Source: Camelus bactrianus
Taxonomy: Eukaryota; Chordata; Mammalia; Artiodactyla; Camelidae
Direction: 5' to 3'
Length of the DNA stretch: 64,000 nucleotides
NCBI RefSeq assembly: GCF_048773025.1
Contig: NC_133570.1
Coordinates: 25,084,001 to 25,148,000 of the forward strand
Of the stretch, positions 46,936 through 59,800 are shown piece by piece; the first letter of the stretch is position 1, and each line of letters opens with the position of its first letter. A model generated the notes under the pieces. It did no database searches and had not been told where the DNA came from. It worked only from the letters and a program-made list of their open reading frames with translations. The position numbers were made by a program, and so were the translations under genes.

Positions 46936-49171
46936 ATGTATGGAGTGGAGTTTGCAACTGAAGAGAAACTTTGTGTTCCCAACAAGCTAGGTGAAGGACG
47001 GCTTTCAGACACACTTATCTCTCAGAACCGAGCTTGTGGAGAGACGTTCGTTCATCTAGAAAAAGGGAACGGGTTGCAGGATAAACTTTTACTCTGGTTT
47101 CTCAGTCTGTTTCCTAGTGCCGGTTTCATGTTCCTGCAGTTTTCACTGTAAAACCGGGTTGGAGCTAGTACCTCCCCATATATAATTATGGAGTGGAGTT
47201 TGCAACTGAAAAGAAACTTTGTGTTCCCAACAATCTAGTTGAAGGACGGCTTTCACACACACTTATCTCTCAGAACTGAGCTTGTGGAGAGACGTTCGTT
47301 CATCTAGAAAAAGGGAACGGGTTGCAGGATAAACTTTTACTCTGGTTTCTCAGTCTGTTTCCAAGTGCCGGTTTGAAGTTCCTGCAGTTTTCACTGTAAA
47401 ACCGATTTGGAGCTAGTACCTCCCCATATATATGTATGGAGTGGAGTTTGCAACTGAAGAGAAACTTTGTGTTCCCAACAAGCTAGGTGAAGGACGGCTT
47501 TCAGACACACTTATCTCTCAGAACCGAGCTTGTGGAGAGACGTTCGTTCATCTAGAAAAAGGGAACGGGTTGCAGGATAAACTTTTACTCTGGTTTCTCA
47601 GTCTGTTTCCAAGTGCCGGTTTGAAGTTCCTGCAGTTTTCACTGTAAAACCGAGTTGGAGCTAGTACCTCCCCATATATATGTATGGAGTGGAGTTTGCA
47701 ACTGAAGAGAAACTTTGTGTTCCCAACAAGCTAGGTGAAGGACGGCTTTCACACACACTTATCTCTCAGAACTGAGCATGTGGAGAGACGTTCGTTCATC
47801 TAGCACAAAGGGAACGGGTTGCAGGATAAACTTTTACTCTGTTTTCTCAGTCTGTTTCCTAGTGCCGGTTTGAAGTTCCTGCACTTTTCACTGTAAAACC
47901 GAGTTGGAGCTAGTACCTCCCCATATATATGTATGGAGTGGAATTTTCAACTGAAGAGAAACTTTGTGTTCCCAACAAGCTAGGTGAAGGACGGCTTCAC
48001 ACACACATATGTCTCTGAACTGAGCATGTGTAGAGACGTTCGTTCATCTAGCACAAAGGGAACGGGTTGCAGGAGAAACTTTTACTCTGGTTTCTCAGTC
48101 TGTTTCCTAGTGCCGGTTTGAATTTCCTGCAGTTTTCACTGTAAAACCGAGTTGGAGCTAGTACCTCCCCATATATATGTATGGAGTGAAGTTTGCAACT
48201 GAAGAGAAACTTGGTGTTCCCAACAAGCTAGGTGAAGGACGGCTTTCACACACACTTATCTCTCAGAACTGAGCTTGTGGAGAGACGTTCGTTCATCTAG
48301 CACAAGGGAACGGGTTACAGTAGAAACTTTTACTCTGGTTTCTCAGTCTGTTTCCTAGTGCCGGTTTGAAGTTCCTGCAGTTTTCACTGTAAAACCGAGT
48401 TGGAGCTAGTACCTCCCCATATATATGTATGGAGTGGAGTGTGCAAATGAAGAGAAACTTTGTGTTCCCAACAAGCTAGATGAAGGACGGCTTTCACACA
48501 CACTTATCTCTCAGAACTGAGCATGTGGAGAGACGTTCGTTCATCTAGCACAAAGGGAACGTGTTGCAGGAGAAACTTTTACTCTGGTTTCTCAGTCTGT
48601 TTCCTAGTGCCGGTTTAAAGTTCCTGCAGTTTTCACTGTAAAACCGAGTTGGAGCTAGAACCTCCCCATATATATGTATGGAGTGGGGTTTGCAACTGAA
48701 GAGAAACTTTGTGTTCCCAACAAGCTAGGTGAAGAACGGCTTTCACACACACTTATCTCTCAGAACTGAGCATGTGGAGAGACGTTCGTTCATCTAGCAC
48801 AATGGGAATGGGGTTGCAGGAGAACCTTTTACTCTGGTTTCTCAGTCTGTTTCCTAGTGCCGGTTTCATGTTCCTGCAGTTTTCACTGTAAAACCGGGTT
48901 GGAGCTAGTACCTCCCCATATATAATTATGGAGTGGATTTTGCAACTGAAAAGAAACTTTGTGTTCCCAACAATCTAGTTGAAGGACGGCTTTCACACAC
49001 ACTTATCTCTCAGAACTGAGCTTGTGGAGAGACGTTCGTTCATCTAGAAAAAGGCAACGGGTTGCAGGATAATCTTTTACTCTGGTTTCTCAGTTTGTTT
49101 CCAAGTGCCGGTTTGAAGTTCCTGCAGTTTTCACTGTAAAACCGATTTGGAGCTAGTACCTCCCCATATAT
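46936..49171. repeat. HOR B copy 4 (9 monomers)
   Basis: Nine monomers in 2,236 bp, but the content is closer to copy 2's opening than to copy 3: no GTAGAACCGAG monomer, and a GGCTTCACACACACATATG junction (47,99x, also at 42,03x). Two consecutive anchor-type beta monomers occur at 47.0-47.6 kb. GTGTGCAAATG and GGGAATGGGGTTGC monomers close the unit. Confidence 0.8.
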
Positions 49172-51719
49172 ATGTATGGAGTGGAGTTTGCAACTGAAGA
49201 GAAACTTTGTGTTCCCAACAAGCTAGGTGAAGGACGGCTTTCAGACACACTTATCTCTCAGAACCGAGCTTGTGGAGAGACGTTCGTTCATCTAGAAAAA
49301 GGGAACGGGTTGCAGGATAAACTTTTACTCTGGTTTCTCAGTCTGTTTCCTAGTGCCGGTTTCATGTTCCTGCAGTTTTCACTGTAAAACCGGGTTGGAG
49401 CTAGTACCTCCCCATATATAATTATGGAGTGGAGTTTGCAACTGAAAAGAAACTTTGTGTTCCCAACAATCTAGTTGAAGGATGGCTTTCACACACACTT
49501 ATCTCTCAGAACTGAGCTTGTGGAGAGACGTTCATTCATCTAGAAAAAGGGAACGGGTTGCAGGATAAACTTTTACTCTGGTTTCTCAGTCTGTTTCCAA
49601 GTGCCGGTTTGAAGTTCCTGCAGTTTTCACTGTAAAACCGATTTGGAGCTAGTACCTCCCCATATATATGTATGGAGTGGAGTTTGCAACTGAAGAGAAA
49701 CTTTGTGTTCCCAACAAGCTAGGTGAAGGACGGCTTTCAGACACACTTATCTCTCAGAACCGAGCATGTGGTGAGACGTTCGTTCATCTAGCACAAAGGG
49801 AACGGGTTGCAGGAGAAACTTTTACTCTGGTTTCTCAGTCTGTTTCCTACTGCCGGTTTGAAGTTCCTGCAGTTTTCACTGTAAAACCGAGTTGGAGCTA
49901 GTACCTCCCCATATATATGTATGGAGTGGAGTTTGCAACTGAAGAGAAACTTTGTGTTCCCAACAAGCTAGGTGAAGGACGGCTTTCACACACACTTATC
50001 TCTCAGAACTGAACATGTGGAGAGACGTTCGTTCATCTAGAATAAAGGGAACGGGTTGCAGGAGAAACTTATACTCTGGTTTCTCAGTCTGTTTCCTACT
50101 GCCGGTTTGAAGTTCCTGCAGTTTTCACTGTAAAACCGGGTTGGAGCTAGTACCTCCCCATATATATGTATGGAGTGGAGTTTGCAACTGAAGAGAAACT
50201 TTGTGTTCCCAACAAGCTAGGTGAAGGACGGCTTTCAGACACACTTATCTCTCAGAACCGAGCATGTGGAGAGACGTTCGTTCATCTAGCACAAAGGGAA
50301 CGGGTTGCAGGAGAAACTTTTACTCTGGTTTCTCAGTCTGTTTCCTACTGCCGGTTTGAAGTTCCTGCAGTTTTCACTGTAAAACCGAGTTGGAGCTAGT
50401 ACCTCCCCATATATATGTATGGAGTGGAGTTTGCAACTGAAGAGAAACTTTGTGTTCCCAACAAGCTAGGTGAAGGACGGCTTTCACACACACTTATCTC
50501 TCAGAACTGAACATGTGGAGAGACGTTCGTTCATCTAGCATAAAGGGAACGGGTTGCAGGAGAAACTTATACTCTGGTTTCTCAGACTGTTTCCTACTGC
50601 CGGTTTGAAGTTCCTGCAGTTTTCACTGTAAAACCGAGTTGGAGCTAGTACCTCCCCATATATATGTATGGAGTGGAGTTTGCAACTGAAGAGAAACTTT
50701 GTGTTCCCAACAAGCTAGGTGAAGGACAGCTTTCACACACACTTATCTCTCAGAACTGAGCATGTGGAGAGACGTTCGTTCATCTAGCACAAAGGGAACG
50801 GGTTGCAGGAGAAACTTTTATTCTGGTTTCTCAGTCTGTTTCCTAGTGCCGGTTTGAAGTTCCTGCAGTTTTCACTGTAAAACCGAGTTGGAGCTAGTAC
50901 CTCCCCATATATATGTATGGAGTGGAGTTTGCAACTGAAGAGAAACTTTGTGTTCCCAACAAGCTAGGTGAAGGACGGCTTCACACACACTTATCTCTCA
51001 GAACTGAACATGTGGAGAGACGTTCGTTCATCTAGCCCAAAGGGAACGGGTTGCAGGGGAAAATTTTACTCTGGTTTCTCAGTCTGTTTCCTAGTGCCGG
51101 TTTGAATTTCCTGCAGTTTTCACTGTAGAACCGAGTTGAAGCTAGTACCTCTCCATATATATGTATGGAGTGGAGTTTGCAACTGAAGAGAAACTTTGTG
51201 TTCCCAACAAGCTAGGTGAAGGACGGCTTTCACACACACTTATCTCTCAGAACTGAGCATGTGGAGAGACGTTCGTTCATCTAGCACAAAGGGAACGGGT
51301 TGCAGGAGAAACTTTTACTCTGTTTTCTCAGTCTGTTTCCTAGTGCCGGTTTGAAGTTCCTGCAGTTTTCACTGTAAAAACGAGTTGGAGCTAGTACCTC
51401 CCCATATATATGTATGGAGTGGAATTTTCAACTGAAGAGAAACTTTGTGTTCCCAACAAGCTAGGTGAAGGACGGCTTTCACACACACATATGTCTCTGA
51501 ACTGAGCATGTGTAGAGACGTTCGTTCATCTAGCACAAATGGAACGGGTTGCAGGAGAAACTTTTACTCTGGTTTCTCAGTCTGTTTCCTAGTGCCGGTT
51601 TGAATTTCCTGCAGTTTTCACTGTAAAACCGAGTTGGAGCTAGTACCTCCCCATATATATGTATGGAGTGAAGTTTGCAACTGAAGAGAAACTTGGTGTT
51701 CCCAACAAGCTAGGTGAAG

Positions 51720-54700
51720 GACGGCTTTCACACACACTTATCTCTCAGAACTGAACATGTGGAGAGACGTTCGTTCATCTAGCACAAAGGGAACGGGTTG
51801 GAGGAGAAACTTTTACTCTGGTTTCTCAGTCTGTTTCCAAGTGCCGGTTTGAATTTCCTGCAGTTTTCACTGTAAAACCGAGTTGGAGCTTGTACCTCCC
51901 CGTATACATGTATGGAGTGGAGTTTGCAACTGAAGAGAAACTTTGTGTTCCCAACAAGCTAGGTGAAGGACGGCTTTCACACACACTTATCTCTCAGAAC
52001 TGAGCATGTTGAGCGACGTTCGTTCATCTAGTACAAAGGGAACGGGTTGCAGGAGAAACTTTTACTCTGGTTTCTCGGTCTGTTTTCTAGTGCCGGTTTG
52101 AAGTTCCTGCAGTTTTCACTGTAAAACCGAGTTGGAGCTAGTACCTCCCCATATATATGTATGGAGTGGAGTTTGCAACTGAAGAGAAACTTTGTGTTCC
52201 CAACAAGCTATATGAAGGACGGCTTTCAGACACACTTATCTCTCAGAACTGAGCATGTGGAGAGACGTTCGTTCATCTAGCACAAATGGAACGGGTTGCA
52301 GGAAAAACTTTTACTCTCGTTTCACAGTCTGTTTCCTACTGCCGGTTTGAAGTTCCTGCAGTTTTCACTGTAAAACCGAGTTGGAGCTAGTACCTCCCCA
52401 TATATATGTATGGAGTGGAGTTTGCAACTGAAGAGAAACTTTGTGTTCCCAACAAGCTAGGTGAAGGACAGCTTTCACACACACTTATCTCTCAGAACTG
52501 AGCATGTGGAGAGACGTTCGTTCATCTAGCACAAAGGGAACGGGTTGCAGGAGAAACTTTTATTCTGGTTTCTCAGTCTGTTTCCTAGTGCCGGTTTGAA
52601 GTTCCTGCAGTTTTCACTGTAAAACCGAGTTGGAGCTAGTACCTCCCAATATATATGTATGGAGTGGAGTTTGCAACTGAAGAGAAACTTTGTGTTCCCA
52701 ACAAGCTAGGTGAAGGACGGCTTTCACACACACTTATCTCTCAGAACTGAGCATGTGGAGAGACGTTCGTTCATCTAGCACAAAGGGAACGGGTTGCAGG
52801 AGAAACTTTTACTCTGGATTCTCAGTCTGTTTCCTAGTGCCGGTTTGAAGTTCCTGCAGTTTTCACTGTAAAACCGAGTTGGAGCTAGTACCTCCCCATA
52901 TATATGTATGGAGTGAAGTTTGCAACTGAAGAGAAACTTGGTGTTCCCAACAAGCTAGGTGAAGGACGGCTTTCACACACACTTATCTCTCAGAACTGAA
53001 CATGTGGAGAGACGTTCGTTCATCTAGCACAAAGGGAACGGGTTGGAGGAGAAAATTTTACTCTGGTTTCTCAGTCTGTTTCCTAGTGCCGGTTTGAATT
53101 TCCTGCAGTTTTCACTGTAAAACCGAGTTGGAGCTTGTACCTCCCCGTATACATGTATGGAGTGGAGTTTGCAACTGAAGAAAAACTTTGTGTTCCCAAC
53201 AAGCTAGGTGAAGGACGGCTTTCACACACACTTATCTCTCAGAACTGAGCATGTGGAGCGACGTTCGTTCATCTAGTACAAAGGGAACGGGTTGCAGGAG
53301 AAACTTTTACTCTGGTTTCTCGGTCTGTTTTCTAGTGCCGGTTTGAAGTTCCTGCAGTTTTCACTGTAAAACCGAGTTGGAGCTAGTACCTCCCCATATA
53401 TATGTATGGAGTGGAGTTTGCAACTGAAGAGAAACTTTGTGTTCCCAACAAGCTAGGTGAAGGACGGCTTTCACACACACTTATCTCTCAGAACTGAGCA
53501 TGTGGAGAGACGTTCGTTCACCTAGCCCAAAGGGAACGGGTTGCCGGAGAAACTTTTACTCTGGTTTCTCAGTCTGTTTCCTAGTACCGGTTTGAAGTTC
53601 CTGCAGTTTTCACTGTAAAACCGAGTTGGAGCTAGTACCTCCCCATATATATGTATGGAGTGGAGTTTGCAACTGAAGAGAAACTTTGTGTTCCCAACAA
53701 GCTAGGTGAAGGACGGCTTTCACACACACTTATCTCTCAGAACTGAGCATGTGGAGAGACGTTCGTTCATCTAGCACAAAGGGAACGGGTTGCAGGAGAA
53801 ACTTTTACTCTGTTTTCTCAGTCTGTTTCCTAGTGCCGGTTTGAAGTTCCTGCAGTTTTCACTGTAAAACCGAGTTGGAGCTAGTACCTCCCCATATATA
53901 TGTATGGAGTGGAATTTTCAACTGAAGAGAAACTTTGTGTTCCCAACAAGCTAGGTGAAGGACGGCTTTCACACACACATATGTCTCTGAACTGAGCATG
54001 TGTAGAGACGTTCGTTCATCTAGCACAAAGGGAACGGGTTGCAGGAGAAACTTTTACTCTGGTTTCTCAGTCTGTTTCCTAGTGCCGGTTTGAATTTCCT
54101 GCAGTTTTCACTGTAAAACCGAGTTGGAGCTAGTACCTCCCCATATATATGTATGGAGTGAAGTTTGCAACCGAAGAGAAACTTGGTGTTCCCAACAAGC
54201 TAGGTGAAGTACGGCTTTCACACACACTTATCTCTCAGAACTGAACATGTGGAGAGACGTTCATTCATCTAGCACAAAGGAACGGGTTGGAGGAGAAAAT
54301 TTTTCTCTGGTTACTCAGTCTGTTTCCTAGTGCCGGTTTGAATTTCCTGCAGTTTTCACTGTAAAACCGAGTTGGAGCTTGTACCTCCCCGTATACATGT
54401 ATGGAGTGGGGTTGCAACTGAAGAGAAACTTTGTGTTCCCAACAAGCTAGGTGAAGGACGGCTTTCACACACACTTATCTCTCAGAACTGAGCATGTGGA
54501 GCGACGTTCGTTCATCTAGCACAAAGGGAACGGGTTGCAGGAGAAACTATTACTCTGGTTTCTCGGTCTGTTTTCTAGTGCCGGTTTGAAGTTCCTGAAG
54601 TTTTCACTGTAAAACCGAGTTGGAGCTAGTACCTCCCCATATATATGTATGGAGTGGAGTTTGCAACTGAAGAGATACTTTGTGTTCCCAACAAGCTAGG

Positions 54701-54720
54701 TGAAGGACGGATTTCACACA
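51720..54720. repeat. Five-monomer sub-repeat inside HOR B copy 5
   Basis: The CCGTATACATGTATGG core recurs near 51,902, 53,150 and 54,391, steps of 1,248 and 1,241 bp (five monomers). Each is preceded by GGTTGGAGGAG and followed by GGAGCGACG and TCTCGGTCTGTTTTC. Single members also occur near 58,120, 58,618, 60,114 and 63,598. Limits are approximate. Confidence 0.78.
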
Positions 54721-54970
54721 CACTTATCTCTCAGAACTGAGCATGTGGAGAGACGTTCGTTCACCTAGCCCAAAGGGAACGGGTTGCCGGAGAAACTTTT
54801 ACTCTGGTTTCTCAGTCTGTTTCCTAGTGCCGGTTTGAAGTTCCTGCAGTTTTCACTGTAAAACCGAGTTGGAGCTAGTACCTCCCCATATATATGTATG
54901 GAGTGGAGTTTGCAACTGAAGAGAAACTTTGTGTTCCCAACAAGCTAGGTGAAGGACGGCTTTCACACAC

Positions 54971-55468
54971 ACTTATCTCTCAGAACTGAGCATGTGGAGA
55001 GACGTTCGTTCATCTAGCGCAAAGGGAACGGGTTGCAGGAGAAACTTATACTCTGGTTTCTCAGTCTGTTTCCTAGTGCCGGTTTGAAGTTCCTGCAGTT
55101 TTCACTGTAAAACCGAGTTGGAGCTAGTACCTTCCGGTATATATGTATGGAGTGGAGTTAGAAACTGAAAACAAACTTTGTGTTCCCAACACGCTAGGTG
55201 AAAGATGGCTTTCACACACACTTATCTCTCAGAACTGAGCATGTGGAGAGACGTCCGTTCATCTAGCACAAGGGGAACTGTTTGCAGGGAAACTTTTACT
55301 CTGGTTTCTCAGTCTGTTTCCTAGTGCCGGTTTGAAGTTCCTGCAATTTTCACTGTAAAACCGAGTTGGAGCTAGTACCTCCCCATATATATGTATGGAG
55401 TGGAGTTTGCAACTGAAGAGAAACTTTGTGTTCCCAACAAGCTAGGTGAAGGACGGCTTTCACACACA
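54971..55468. repeat. Stranded family A monomers (a plus b-like) inside family B
   Basis: The first monomer carries the a signature TTCCGGTATATATG, GGAGTTAGAAACTG, AACACGCTAGG and GAAAGATGGC. The second has a b-like front (GACGTCCGTTC, GAACTGTTTGCAGGG) and then an h-like CCTGCAATTTTC and ordinary AT core. No other a or b monomer exists to the right of 28.9 kb. It is more diverged from the a copies at left than those are from one another. Confidence 0.82.
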
Positions 55469-56885
55469 CTTATCTCTCAGAACTGAACATGTGGAGAGAC
55501 GTTCGTTCATCTAGCACAAAGGGAACGGGTTGCAGGTGAAACTTTTACTCTGGTTTCTCAGTCTGTTTCCTAGTGCCGGTTTCAAGTTCCTGCAGTTTTC
55601 ACTGTAAAACCGAGTTGGAGCTTGTACCTCCCCATATATATGTATGGAATGGAGTTTGCAAATGAAAAGAAACTTTGTGTTCCCAACAATCTAGGTGAAG
55701 GACGGCTTACACACACAATTATCTCTCAGAACTGAGCTTGTGGAGAGACGTTCGTTCATCTAGCACAAAGGGAACGGGTTGCAGTAGAAACTTTTACTCT
55801 GGTTTCTCAGTCTGTTTCCTAGTGCCGGTTTGAAGTTCCTGCAGTTTTCACTGTAAAACCGAGTTGGAGCTAGTACCTCCCCATATATATGTATGGAGTG
55901 GAGTGTGCAAATGAAGATAAACTTTGTGTTCCCAACAAGCTAGATGAAGGACGGCTTTCACACACACTTATCTCTCAGAACTGAGCATGTGGAGAGACGT
56001 TCGTTCATCTAGCACAAAGGGAACAGGTTGCAGGAGAAACTTTTACTCTGGATTCTCGGTCTGTTTTCTAGTGCCGGTTTGAAGTTCCTGCAGTTTTCAC
56101 TGTAAAACCGAGTTGGATCTAGAACCTCCCCATATATATGTATGGAGTGGGGTTTGCAACTGAAGAGAAACTTTGTGTTCCCAACAAGCTAGGTGAAGGA
56201 CGGCTTTCACACACACTTATCTCTCAGAACTGAGCATGTGGAGAGACGTTCGTTCATCTAGCACAAAGGGAACGGGTTGCAGGAGAAACTTATACTCTGG
56301 TTTCTCAGTCTGTTTCCTAGTGCCGGTTTGAAGTTCCTGCAGTTTTCACTGTAAAACCGAGTTGGAGCTAGAACCTCCCCATATATATGTATGGATTGGA
56401 GTTTGCAACTGAAGAGAAACTTTGTGTTCCCAACAAGCTAGGTGAAGAACGGCTTTCACACACACTTATCTCTCAGAACTGAGCATGTGGAGAGACGTTC
56501 GTTCATCTAGCACAATGGGAATGGGGTTGCAGGAGAACCTTTTACTCTGGTTTCTCAGTCTGTTTCCTAGTGCCGGTTTCATGTTCCTGCAGTTTTCACT
56601 GTAAAACCGGGTTGGAGCCAGTACCTCCCCATATATAATTATGGAGTGGAGGTTTGCAACTGAAAAGAAACTTTGTGTTCCCAACAATCTAGTTGAAGGA
56701 CGGCTTTCACACACACTTATCTCTCAGAACTGAGCTTGTGGAGAGACGTTCGTTCATCTAGAAAAAGGGAACGGGTTGCAGGATAAACTTTTACTCTGGT
56801 TTCTCAGTTTGTTTCCAAGTGCCGGTTTGAAGTTCCTGCAGTTTTCACTTTAAAACCGATTTGGAGCTAGTACCTCCCCATATAT

Positions 56886-59800
56886 ATGTATGGAGTGGAG
56901 TTTGCAACTGAAGAGAAACTTTGTGTTCCCAACAAGCTAGGTGAAGGACGGCTTTCAGACACACTTATCTCTCAGAACCGAGCTTGTGGAGAGACGTTCG
57001 TTCATCTAGAAAAAGGGAACGGGTTGCAGGATAAACTTTTACTCTGGTTTCTCAGTCTGTTTCCTAGTGCCGGTTTCATGTTCCTGCAGTTTTCACTGTA
57101 AAACCGGGTTGGAGCTAGTACCTCCCCATATATAATTATGGAGTGGAGTTTGCAACTGAAAAGAAACTTTGTGTTCCCAACAATCTAGTTGAAGGACGGC
57201 TTTCACACACACTTATCTCTCAGAACTGAGCTTGTGGATAGACGTTCGTTCATCTAGAAAAAGGGAACGGGTTGCAGGATAAACTTTTACTCTGGTTTCT
57301 CAGTTTGTTTCCAAGTGCCGGTTTGAAGTTCCTGCAGTTTTCACTGTAAAACCGATTTGGAGCTAGTACCTCCCCATATATATGTATGGAGTGGAGTTTG
57401 CAACTGAAGAGAAACTTTGTGTTCCCAACAAGCTAGGTGAAGGACGGCTTACACACACAATTATCTCTCAGAACCGAGTATGTGGAGAGACGTTCGTTCA
57501 TCTAGCACAAAGGGAACGGGTTGCAGGAGAAACTTTTACTCTGGTTTCTCAGTCTGTTTCCTACTGCCGGTTTGAAGTTCCTGCAGTTTTCACTGTAAAA
57601 CCGAGTTGGAGCTAGTACCTCCCCATATATATGTATGGAGTGGAGTTTGCAACTGAAGAGAAACTTTGTGTTCCCAACAAGCTATGTGAAGGACGGCTTT
57701 CAGACACACTTATCTCTCAGAACTGAGCATGTGGAGAGACGTTCGTTCATCTAGCACAAAGGGAACGGGTTGCAGGAGAAACTTTTACTCTGGTTTCTCA
57801 GTCTGTTTCCTACTGCCGGTTTGAAGATCCTGCAGTTTTCACTGTAAAACCGAGTTGGAGCTAGTACCTCCCCATATATATGTATGGAGTGGAGTTTGCA
57901 ACTGAAGAGAAACTTTGTGTTCCCAACAAGCTAGGTGAAGGACAGCTTTCACACACACTTATCTCTCAGAACTGAGCATGTGGAGAGACGTTCGTTCATC
58001 TAGCACAAAGGGAACGGGTTGCAGGAGAAACTTTTATTCTGGTTTCTCAGTCTGTTTCCTAGTGCCGGTTTGAAGTTCCTGCAGTTTTCACTGTAAAACC
58101 GAGTTGGAGCTTGTACCTCCCCGTATACATGTATGGAGTGGAGTTGCAACTGAAGAGAAACTTTGTGTTCCCAACAAGCTAGGTGAAGGACGGCTTTCAC
58201 ACACACTTATCTCTCAGAACTGAGCATGTGGAGCGACGTTCGTTCATCTAGCACAAAGGGAACGGGTTGCAGGAGAAACTATTACTCTGGTTTCTCGGTC
58301 TGTTTTCTAGTGCCGGTTTGAATTTCCTGCAGTTTTCACTGTAAAACCGAGTTGGAGCTAGTACTTCCCCATATATATGTATGGAGTGAAGTTTGCAACT
58401 GAAGAGAAACTTGGTGTTCCCAACAAGCTAGGTGAAGGACGGCTTTCACACACACTTATCTCTCAGAACTGAACTTGTGGAGAGACGTTCGTTCATCTAG
58501 CACAAAGGGAACGGGTTGGAGGAGAAAATTTTACTCTGGTTTCTCAGTCTGTTTCCTAGTGCCGGTTTGAATTTCCTGCAGTTTTCACTGTAAAACCGAG
58601 TTGGAGCTTGTACCTCCCCGTATACATGTATGGAGTGGAGTTTGCAACTGAAGAGAAACTTTGTGTTCCCAAAAAGCTAGGTGAAGGACGGCTTTCACAC
58701 ACACTTATCTCTCAGAACTGAGCATGTGGAGCGACGTTCGTTCATCTAGCACAAAGGGAACGGGTTGCAGGAGAAACTTTTACTCTGGTTTCTCAGTCTG
58801 TTTCCTACTGCCGGTTTGAAGTTCCTGCAGTTTTCACTGTAAAACCGAGTTGGAGCTAGTACCTCCCCATATATATGTATGGAGTGGAGTTTGCAACTGA
58901 AGAGAAACTTTGTGTTCCCAACAAGCTATGTGAAGGACAGCTTTCACACACACTTATCTCTCAGAACTGAGCATGTGGAGAGACGTTCGTTCATCTAGCA
59001 CAAAGGGAACGGGTTGCAGGAGAAACTTTTATTCTGGTTTCTCAGTCTGTTTCCTAGTGCCGGTTTGAAGTTCCTGCAGTTTTCACTGTAAAACCGAGTT
59101 GGAGCTAGTACCTCCCCATATATATGTATGGAGTGGAGTTTGCAACTGAAGAGAAACTTTGTGTTCCCAACAAGCTATGTGAAGGACGGCTTTCACACAC
59201 ACTTATCTCTCAGAACTGAACATGTGGAGAGACGTTCGTTCATCTAACACAAAGGGAACGGGTTGCAGGGGAAAATTTTACTCTGGTTTCTCAGTCTGTT
59301 TCCTAGTGCCGGTTTGAATTTCCTGCAGTTTTCACTGTAGAAACGAGTTGAAGCTAGTACCTCTCCATATATATGTATGGAGTGGAGTTTGCAACTGAAG
59401 AGAAACTTTGTGTTCCCAACAAGCTAGGTGAAGGACGGCTTTCACACACAATTATCTCTCAGAACTGAGCATGTGGAGAGACGTTCGTTCATCTAGCACA
59501 AAGGGAACGGGTTGCAGGAGAAACTTTTACTTAGTTTTCTCAGTCTGTTTCCTAGTGCCGGTTTGAAGTTCCTGCAGTTTTCACTGTAAAACCGAGTTGG
59601 AGCTAGTACCTCCCCATATATATGTATGGAGTGGAATTTTCAACTGAAGAGAAACTTTGTGTTCCCAACAAGCTAGGTGAAGGACGGCTTTCACACACAC
59701 ATATGTCTCTGAACTGAGCATGTGTAGAGACGTTCGTTCATCTAGCACAAAGGGAACGGGTTGCAGGAGAAACTTTTACTCTGGTTTCTCAGTCTGTTTC

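Larger units (their letters stand above)
49172..56885. repeat. HOR B copy 5 (31 monomers)
   Basis: The longest inter-anchor interval, 7,714 bp. After the anchor come repeated CTACTGCCGG monomers (49.9-50.6 kb), then a sub-repeat with GTTGGAGGAG, CCGTATACATG, GGAGCGACG and TCTCGGTCTGTTTTC near 51.8, 53.0 and 54.3 kb. The stray a/b pair (54,971) follows, and finally the TTACACACACAATTATC, GTGTGCAAATG and GGGAATGGGGTTGC series that closes the other B copies. Confidence 0.78.
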
